Of a stretch of 64,000 nucleotides of DNA, positions 56,441 through 64,000 are shown in pieces (position 1 is the first letter of the stretch; every line of letters begins with the position of its first letter). The translations under genes were made by a program, and so were the position numbers. The stretch spans positions 124,001 to 188,000 of the forward strand of contig CAOLHI010000417.1 in assembly GCA_948474755.1 (NCBI GenBank), given 5' to 3'. The notes under the pieces were generated by a model. The model had not been told where the DNA came from, ran no database searches, and saw only the letters and a program-made list of their open reading frames with translations. This stretch comes from Ctenosaura bakeri. Lineage: Eukaryota; Chordata; Lepidosauria; Squamata; Iguanidae.

Positions 56441-56651
56441 GGCCATTTCCGCCCCACACTGTTGTAGTGCTATAGTGCTTTTATTCCGCTTTCAACATCC
56501 TCTGCAATCCTTGGGTTAGCACTTTAGGAAAAGGGCATTTAGAATTCTCAGCCAGAGAGCTCTTTGGCCTCTGTAAACTACAAACCCCAGAATTCCACAG
56601 GATGCTGAAAGTGGAATAAAAGCACTATAACAGTGTAGAGCAGAAATGGCC
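56441..56651. mobile_element. Hairpin MITE, 211 bp
   Basis: Ends GGCCATTTCCGCCCCACACT and AGTGTAGAGCAGAAATGGCC are inverted repeats, with the usual 'ttccgctttcaacatcct' and 'aggatgctgaaagtgga' arms. Flanks TCA (left) and TTA (right) look like a 3-bp duplication with one change. Confidence 0.85.
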
Positions 56652-59262
56652 TTAGTCTTGTGAGATTCATGCACATGTACACAAACACAGTGCTTGATTC
56701 AGAAATAAAGAGGAGAGACATAATTAATTGGGTTAATTAAGTCTGCATTTATTGAATTATTTAACCTAAGTTTGCAGTGAGCACAGTATAATTCTTCACC
56801 AATTTTCTTCCCAAAGAAAGTAATAAGCAATTTCAGTGATCTTCTGTTTGCTGCAAGAAAGTCTTTGAAAAGTGGGAAGCTTTTGAAGTATATTTGTAGT
56901 CTGGGACTTATTTTGTGCAAAGTTCACATGTTGTTGCTTTGCAATATTTGTTTTGTTTTTTGAGCAGAAAATGCTGTTTGCAATGAAAAACAATGATGTG
57001 AATTTTGTACACAATAGGTCTTGAACTGTGAAGATTTTGTCAGTTCAAAATGCCCTTTTGTCATTAGAAAACATGTTTTTTAAAAAATATTTGAATATCC
57101 TTCTCATCCTTAGCAGTGAGGTTTAGAGAGAAAGACATTCCAGGCCTTCTTCTTTTCTGTAATGGACATGCAACCAGGCCCTACTTCCTCCATTGGCTGA
57201 CCAGTTTCTGATTAAGGAGACTGTCTTGGGCCATTTCTTCTCAAATTCTACAACTTCATAGGGAAACCCTTTGAGGGTAGTCCCAAAGATACTTTTGCTT
57301 CCAGTACTTGGGCTCCACACAAGCCTAGAGGCAAATCTTCAAATAGCCTTTCAAACAGTGATGGTCAATGAGTTCTACAATTCTTCATATCATTCCAGTT
57401 TCTGTAATGCCATCTCAAAACATCTCAAGCAGCTGGACTATATTTTAGCTCTTTGGACCTATAAGGTTGTCTAAAATGGCAACCACTGCAAACTGCAGAT
57501 CTGTAATGAAAATGTCATTACCTGCTTCAGATATGTGTACCCAAACAAGTATGTAACTCAGGATGATCACAACCCTTCCCCCTTGCCTTCATGTCCCAGT
57601 TCACCATCCTGCATACTTTCTGGATGCAATGTGCATCTCCCTTCCCCCTTTGAAACCTACCAGGGAATCATGGAAGACTAAACTGCTGGATCACCATTTT
57701 TTTTTCTTATGTGCAAGAAGGCCTTCTTTTACCTACTGCCAGACCCATCCAACTTGCTTAGACCTGACTGTTTGAGTGTGCAAGAGGAACAACAGGGCTG
57801 CTTGAATTATCTTTCCCCCTTGTGCCAGCAACATTGTGACACTTGTGTCACCTCTCTTCCAGGGATGGTGCAAATGACCCTTGTCCCTGCAGTCACTAAA
57901 TATCATGCAGGAAGAAGCAATTATCTCTGATTAATTTTCTTTCAACATACAAGTACATAGCTACCCAAAACTGATGTCTTAAGTAAGTTTATGTACAAAA
58001 CTCTCTCTCTCTCTGTTTATGTGTGTGTGTGTGTGTGTATAGAAAGAGAGAGGGGGGAGCATAAAATGCATATTTTAGAGGATGATGCATAAGGACACTT
58101 TCTAGTTTGTTTGTTTTAATTGTAAAATGATGCACAAATTGGATAGGATGAATTGAGATCCATTACATGGGAAATTAACAGAGGTGTAGATTGACTAGTT
58201 GTAGATATTTCAAGCCACATATTTCAAGAACTTTCTACAACTGAAGAGGTGAAATAAATCATAATGGTGGTGGTGGTAGTGCTCATGATGATAATGGTAT
58301 AAACATTGATGTCGATCCAAATTAAGGTCAAGGTATATCCACATCACACACTACCATTCCCTCCAGGTGACAAGAGATGTTGTCATATTGGAGATATCCC
58401 CACAAGCCAGGTGATCCCTGTAACAAAAGGATAACACCAAGCTGTGGCAACAAATCGAACAATCATAACTGAAATCATATAAACAAAATAAATTATGAGT
58501 GGCTGTCAGTGATCATAATGCAGTGGATCACATTATACCATTTTGGTACTGATTTAGCACTGTCATCTGGTTAATATGGAGGAGAATGTGCCTGCCTCTA
58601 ATGGTTGTAGTTCCATTGCCATTGCTCACTAAGACTGTGCTGAGACTGTCTCTAATAGCTAGCTCATCCCATTGCATTAAACAGTAAGCAAGGTATAACT
58701 CAGCCACAGAATTGTGAGAGGTGAGATCAGATGGAGGTGCCAGATGGAAAGAAAAGAGTTCTACTATTCACCATCCTCTCTGCTCATAGTAAGAATAGAA
58801 TATCAAACTGTGCATGGTCTTAATAATGGCTCACATGTGTGTTCATGCTGCACTAGTAATCTTTCTTTTTCATTATAAGTAACAAAGCTGAATAGGTGGT
58901 AAGCATTGGCAGGAGTGGCTGTCTAGGAATGATAAGTTGGCAGCTCAACTGGTTGGGACTGTTGGCTAGACTAGAGGTCCAAGGATGCTAGGTCTTACAA
59001 GAATAGGTTTTCAACTGATGGTATTAGCTGAGCTGATTTACTGCTGACAATACATATAAAGCAGGACTGGAGCTCTGCAGGTGTGGAGAGTAGGTTAATA
59101 GGGCTATTTTGCAAGTTGTTTCTGCCTGGCCAGAAGCATCTCTTCTAGCAAAATCCTTGGTCCATTACTTGCTCCCCAGCCAATTATAGATGCCAGATTC
59201 CTATCAATATTTAACTGTTGAGATTTCAGTTTCCATTTCTCAAAGACAACTAACTGTTACCC
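56652..59262. other. Unique AT-rich DNA, no gene seen
   Basis: A (TG)n run lies at 58021-58039 after a CT run. No exon or repeat family recognised; short frames near 57.1-57.9 kb have no motif support. Confidence 0.5.
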
Positions 59263-60257
59263 TGTATTGTGGGGGTCCCGGTAGGGACACCCAAATAACC
59301 AAGCAAAAACACAAGATGGGGAAATTAAGTCGAGCACTCTCTTAAGCTAGCGAGAGGCAGGGTAACTTTAGCTGGGATCTTTAACCCTATGTATACAGTG
59401 TCAGGTCAGAAGAGCAGTTAGACAAAGTTTTAAAATAGTAAAAATAATAGTTTTATTAAAGGACAAAAAACAGAAAAGACACCACAAACACACAGCTAAC
59501 TAGGAATTAGAAATAAGAGTTTTCAGGGGAAATGGGTGATACGACACCTTTTCTCGTAGTCCTGGAGAAAAATGGAGAGTTGCAGGGAAGAAAGCTCAGC
59601 GCGGTTCACTGAGGGGGCGACTTGCTGGACAAACTGACAGCAAGGCAGGATAGCAGTCTGGAGTGTTCTGAGGAGGGCTTCGAATTGGGGACTTTTTATA
59701 GGGTGGATTGTGCCTACAGGCCATGCCATGCTCGGTGAGAACAAAGGAAATTTGGAACAGGACAAAAGCATTGGTCAGGTTCTACATGATGAGCTTAGCG
59801 CTGGATGACAATTGTATAGCCAGTATGCAAATAGCTCAGCATAAAGAAAGTGCCGGCTCTTGGCTGAGTATCTTTGTGTAAAGTTGCACTTAAGCAAGGT
59901 GTGTCTGCAAGAAGTGGTCCCTGAAGCAACGGAGAGGCATTAATCTGCCTGCCTAAATGGGGATTGGAATGTCCAACCTGTCAGTGCCAGGCGGTGGTCA
60001 AGCAGAGGCAGGGGAGCTGGTTAGAGGTGCAGGGCTTTAATGCAGTCAAAACTCAAAAGTACAAAGCAAGCAGGCTTCTACACAGTCTTAACAGAAATAA
60101 ACACAGGCTGTTAAAGTACATAAGGCAGGTTACTTCAACAAGGCAAACAGGAGGACTGGTCTCAAGCACAGGCAGGAACAAGGCGCAGACAGCAGGACCA
60201 CAGTTGACCGACAGTTGTTGCTCCGTGCCTTCCCCAGCCCGGTGCCTGCCTCAAATA

Positions 60258-60347
60258 GCCCTCCAAGCCAGGCACCGGCCAATCAGGCGTGGCCATGTGG
60301 CTGCCCTCCAAGCCAGGCGCTGGCCAATCAGGCGTGGCTATGTGGCT
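60258..60347 (-). promoter_or_regulatory. Duplicated 45-bp CCAAT-box segment in the solo LTR
   Basis: Two head-to-tail copies, 60258-60302 and 60303-60347, each contain GGCCAATCAGGCGTGGC. On the minus strand they lie just upstream of the TATA-like element at about 60250-60261. Doubled enhancer blocks are common in LTR U3 regions. Confidence 0.75.
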
Positions 60348-60699
60348 GAGGACTCGCAGCTGTGCTGTGTCTCACAGCTGCGAGCTCTCTGCCTGTCGCC
60401 TCCTCTCCAGCAGGCGTCGAGACCGGAGAACAGCCTCCTTGGCCTGCCGCCGCTGCTGGAAAGGAGGAGGCGAGGCGAAGGCATCAGCCTCCTCCGGATC
60501 GGGGCCGCAGGCAGACTCCAAGACCTCCCACGGATCGGGGCCAGGGGTGGGCGGAGCCCCGGGAGCAGGCCCGGGTCCCGCCCACCCCGGCAGGCCGGCC
60601 AACGTCGAGGGATCCGAGCCTGCAGCCTCAAGGTAAGTGTCTCCAGGCCCGGCGGCCTCTCCCTCGGCCGGCAGGCCCGCGCCGTTGGCCGCGGCGGCC

Positions 60700-60800
60700 T
60701 CCAGACAAGGCCCGTCAGCCGCAGCGGCCTCTGCGCAGGCCCCGTCAGCCGCAGCGGCCTCCGAGTAGGCCCCGTCAGCCGCAGCGGCCTCCGCGGCGTC
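60700..60800 (-). repeat. 30-bp GC-rich tandem repeat in LTR U3
   Basis: Three near-identical 30-bp units (starting about 60709, 60739, 60769) sharing CCCGTCAGCCGCAGCGGCCT, with a degenerate unit to the left. The multiple-of-three length keeps an Ala-rich minus-strand frame open. Confidence 0.9.
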
Positions 60801-61019
60801 CGCCACCGCTTCAGCGGCGGCCTCAGGGGCAGCAACAGGCCCAGCCGGGCCCGTGCCCCTGACACAACCATTAACAGCCACGCCTGTTTACGTGCTTGTC
60901 CGGTTGCCCTTGCAAACACGTGGAGCAGGGTGTCAGAGAAAGGTCAAATGAAGGCCAAATAAGTTTGATATAAAGAGATATCTAGTGCTTTCACCAGGCA
61001 TGACAGAACCATGGTAACA

Positions 61020-62334
61020 TAACCTCCCTTCTTTGTCTGTAGGTCTTCCTGCTGGCATCTATGTCTGGGACTTCAGGGATGTAGAGACCAGGATACCGGA
61101 TAGTTTGAACTCTTGCTATTATCCAGTATAATTAAATATCAAATAGCTAATCTGCACAGTCTTATTTTCCAAGTAAATATGGTCTTCAGCTTCCTGGACA
61201 GCTTATTCCCTGCTTCTTCAATTTGCTATCTTTACTGTGGAGTGCTGAGAATGTGTTGTTCTCTTCCTCTACCTGCAACTGGATCATCTACCCTTTTAGA
61301 AGTCAGCTGTCCCTCTGTCCATCATCTATTTCATCACCTCAGGCTTCTGGGCTGAAAAGTGGATTGTTTTGAGAATTCCCATAGATGTTTCTTGTAGCTA
61401 ATAAAGCCATAAGCATAACTCAGCCAGATGCTGCACATCTAGAGTGATGGTGGAGGATGAGGGCAGTAAGGTGGGCCCCTGTGAGTATAGCCCAGCTACA
61501 GAAACCATGCTGGAAATCTATGCACTACCTGGATTTAACTATAGTAAGTAAATGTTCCTGCTGGTGGATTACAAGGATAGGCTATGGGATCATTGAGATC
61601 AGTCTTCTACGTAAAGATAAAAACTCCTTTGCTGTATGCCAGATTCAGATTCAGACTGCATTTTTCACCTTCAGTCCAAACTGTAAATTTTCTCAGGAAG
61701 TAAGGCCTGAAAGAAAAGATAGTCAATGGTCTTCTTGGACTATTTCCATTTCTTTTTTGTTCATCAATGTGGCTCTGGATCTCTACAGGTGATGTCACCA
61801 TCAGCTATGAATGATGGGATTTTTTCAAAGGTGCATGATTTAGAACTCCTACTTGGTCTGGCTTTTTTCCCATCAAAACGAAGACCTCTGACCTTATGTA
61901 TGATATATTATTTTGATACAACTTAATTCCTACAAGCCTTTTTTTTATGGATTTTGAATAGATACAATGAATTAACTTCTTTGCACCTGTGTTTTTACAT
62001 AGGCTTTCCAGGATTTTTTAAAATGTCTTTTCTATTTAGCACCTAGCTTTTCAAATGTAAAGAAGTGTTTAATCAACAGTTGAATAAAAGGTTGAGTTCT
62101 TTCCAGTTCCTAATCCAACAGATAATTGTTAATAAGTTTTCTGGGAGACATAATAAACATGTATAGGAGGAAAACAGCTTATCTATCAAGTTCTCAGGCA
62201 AGTTTTAAGGGACTGCACCTGTTTCTTGCTCAAGCCAGGTGTGTGATTAGCATGGAATCAGTGTTGCTTGAGTCTTTCTACAAAGCACTCCTCCTACTCC
62301 CAGGAAACAGTAAGGAAATTTATATTACTATAGT
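61020..62334. other. Unique AT-rich DNA, no gene seen
   Basis: No exon, RNA gene or repeat family recognised. The 111-codon frame at 61457-61792 overlaps an opposite frame and has no domain. Confidence 0.5.
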
Positions 62335-62341
62335 ATGTAGC

Positions 62342-62582
62342 GGATGAGAACCAGTGTGGTGTATTGGTCTGAGCGCTGGAATACCACACTGAAAAACAGA
62401 ATGTGAATCCCCAATCATCTGTGGAAACCCACTGGGTGATTTTGGGCAAGTCATATTCTTCCAGCCTCAGGGAAGGGTAAAGGCAAACCTCCTCTGAATA
62501 AATCTTGCCAAGAAAATTCGGTGATAGGTTTGCCTCGGGGTCACCATAGGTTGGCAATAACTTGAAGGACACAACAACAATA
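62342..62582 (+). repeat. Full-length tRNA-derived SINE with 7-bp target duplication
   Basis: ATGTAGC occurs at 62335-62341 and 62583-62589. The head 'gaaccagtgtggtgtattgg' carries the A-box region, GTGAATCCCC near 62403 the B box, and the body has 'aaacccactgggtgattttgg', 'gcaagtcat' and 'cagcctcaggg'. The tail 'aacttgaaggacacaacaac' is the shared SINE 3' end. It is the most complete SINE here and a reference for the other copies. Confidence 0.88.
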
Positions 62583-62589
62583 ATGTAGC

Positions 62590-64000
62590 ATACAATGATT
62601 TCAACTTTCTTTTATTATCAGGTATAAACAAGTCTCTACTATCTCATCTCTGTGAGCAACTGAAGCTCTTTTTAAACTTCAGCAGGTGTGAAATTGTGAA
62701 GTGGTGAGAGGGTTTCTGTAACTTTAATCTTGAACATGTCATCGAGAAAGATGAGGTACTGTAAAACTCTGTCAAACTGGACAAAGGTATTTGTCCTCCC
62801 TTGCCTCCCAAACTGAACTTTCAGCTGCATCCATCTCTTCCCAGCTCAGCCATTGCCTTGCCCATGGAAGAGGAGTGCAGAGGCACTAGTGACATAAACA
62901 GAGTTGGCACACTTCCTCCCACTAGGGCAATAGCCATGTTAGGAGCAGATAGTACAATGACACATCAAAACAGGAAGGACACACACAACACCCTGTTAGG
63001 TCCCTGCTAACCTGTTTCTGACTATGAACCATTTTAAAAGCAAAAGTTTGATATGAAAAAATAAAACACATAAAATGACACTATGAAACTGATCAGCTGA
63101 TATGTGTAATTTATTATTCATTATGCTTCCTAGAATATACTGAGCAATGGGTATATGAAATGTTCCTTAATGTTCCACATCTGCTGACCATCTCTCTGCT
63201 TTTCAGATAGATTTTCTTAGAAGAGATTTCTTCCTTTTAATAGAGCCCATTGAATTTATTATTCAGCCACTCTACTAGCAAATATTAAATTAGATTCCAG
63301 TTCTTTATATCAAGGATGAGCAGCTACAGCAGTTATCCCCTTAGTTTAGGGGATACATAGAGATTGTGAAAGTCCCCACTTACCAGGCAGTAGTCACTGC
63401 AATTGATTTGGATTTATTTCCCAATCGCACAGAAAGCCTCGGATTGAGGTTCTCACCCTCCTCATGTCAGTGATCTCCAGCATTGTTACCATACTGTATA
63501 CCCCTACTCCATTATATGATATAATTTGCAATGAACATTATTTAATTGTCATAGAAAATATAAATCATACACTCTTACAGCTGAGAAGTCATGCTGGCAA
63601 AGAGGACTGGCTGCACATGTGAAAAAGTAGGCCAGATGGGACCTCAGGGCATGACCAGGTGATAAGTTCAGGGGATCAGCTGGGAAGCTCTGGTGCTGAT
63701 GAGCTTGTAATAATCTCTTCAAGGATTCAACCAGACACAATAGCACACAAAGTTGTCTCAACAGAGCAACTGATGGTCCTCAACCTATTCCCTCTTCTTG
63801 ATGTAATTGTCTGTTGTTTCCTCACCTGCACAGACATTAAGAAGCTATTACATTTCCCATCAATGCTTTGTCACCTAATGCTAAAACCATAAGACCATTC
63901 CAGACCCCATTGTTTGTTCTACCAGAGGACCATTAAAACTTCTTCTTCAGGGCAGAAAAAAGAGCATTTAAACCCTGGCTCTGGGCTTAATAACTCTCAG
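62590..64000. other. Unique AT-rich DNA, no gene seen
   Basis: No supported exon or repeat family up to the window end. Confidence 0.5.

Larger units (their letters stand above)
59979..60864 (-). mobile_element. Solo LTR (886 bp) with exact 5-bp target duplication
   Basis: The element begins TGTCAG and ends CTGACA (inverted 6-bp ends, TG...CA), and CAACC lies on both sides (59974-59978, 60865-60869). A 4-6 bp duplication with TG/CA ends is the mark of integrase-mediated insertion. A single LTR without internal genes is the usual product of recombination between two LTRs. The minus-strand order looks like U3 (GC-rich, with a 30-bp array), a doubled CCAAT-box segment, a TATA-like CTATTTGAGG, then ATTAAA near 60030 as a possible poly-A signal. 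Long frames across it (332 and 169 codons) are compositional. Confidence 0.85.
59263..61019 (-). mobile_element. Older LTR, antisense, interrupted by a younger solo LTR
   Basis: On the minus strand TATAAAA (59694-59700) is followed about 240 bp later by AATAAA (59452-59457), then a U5-like segment to a TGT.../...ACA style border near 59263. U3 sequence appears to resume after the inner insertion (60870 to about 61019, ending GTAACA). TACCC on the left and TAACC on the right could be a mutated target duplication. Borders are tentative. The layout matches the 49.4 kb LTR. No internal retroelement genes are present. Confidence 0.55.

Noticed and set aside
59964..60962. 332-codon frame, longest in the window
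   Set aside because: It spans the whole solo LTR including both target duplications, so it cannot be an ancestral gene, and it has no recognisable domain.

Overview
This window is vertebrate nuclear DNA, almost certainly from a squamate reptile. It is AT-rich and has no convincing host protein-coding exon, tRNA gene or rRNA gene. The squamate call rests on the mixture of interspersed repeats: L2-type and CR1-type LINEs, a truncated L1, tRNA-derived SINEs ending in a 'CTTGAAGGCACACAACAAC'-like tail, SINEs with a 5S rRNA-derived head, and many non-autonomous DNA transposons. It reads as an intergenic desert or the inside of a very long intron. Every long open frame examined falls in a repeat, in GC-rich transposon DNA or in a microsatellite.

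Layout. 1-15.8 kb is mostly unique AT-rich DNA with scattered SINEs (about 1.5, 5.0, 10.5 and 14.3 kb). The 10.5 kb SINE is interrupted by a 99-bp insert carrying a hammerhead-ribozyme-like core. 15.8-16.4 kb is a GC-rich DNA transposon with an array of CAAAATGG units. 21-23.7 kb has an antisense L2 fragment and then the best-preserved retroelement, an L2 copy with reverse transcriptase motifs and a bipartite microsatellite tail. 26.5-30.2 kb holds a second copy of the CAAAATGG element, a 5S-derived SINE, a CR1 3' end and a decayed L2 3' end. 34.2-34.8 kb is a very GC-rich transposon. 35.05-37.5 kb is a 5'-truncated antisense L1. 42.3-46.1 kb has a transposon nested in a transposon, an antisense CR1 and another hairpin MITE.

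49.4-62.6 kb is the densest part. It holds an antisense LTR, two large CpG-rich transposons (51.55 and 53.73 kb), a hAT-like element with a perfect 8-bp target duplication, a second 5S-derived SINE, pieces of a split L2, a 90-bp perfect inverted repeat, another hairpin MITE, and an 886-bp solo LTR with a 5-bp target duplication lying inside an older LTR.

The main unifying observation is that DNA elements of very different size and content (about 0.2, 0.41, 0.56, 0.52, 0.66 and 0.73 kb) share the terminus GGCC(C/A)TTT(T/C)CGCAC. Most have 3-bp flanking duplications (CTA, AAT, AAG, AAA exact; others with one mismatch). They therefore look like non-autonomous passengers of one transposase, most like PIF/Harbinger. 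No transposase gene is present here. All family names come from recognition by eye; no database search was possible.
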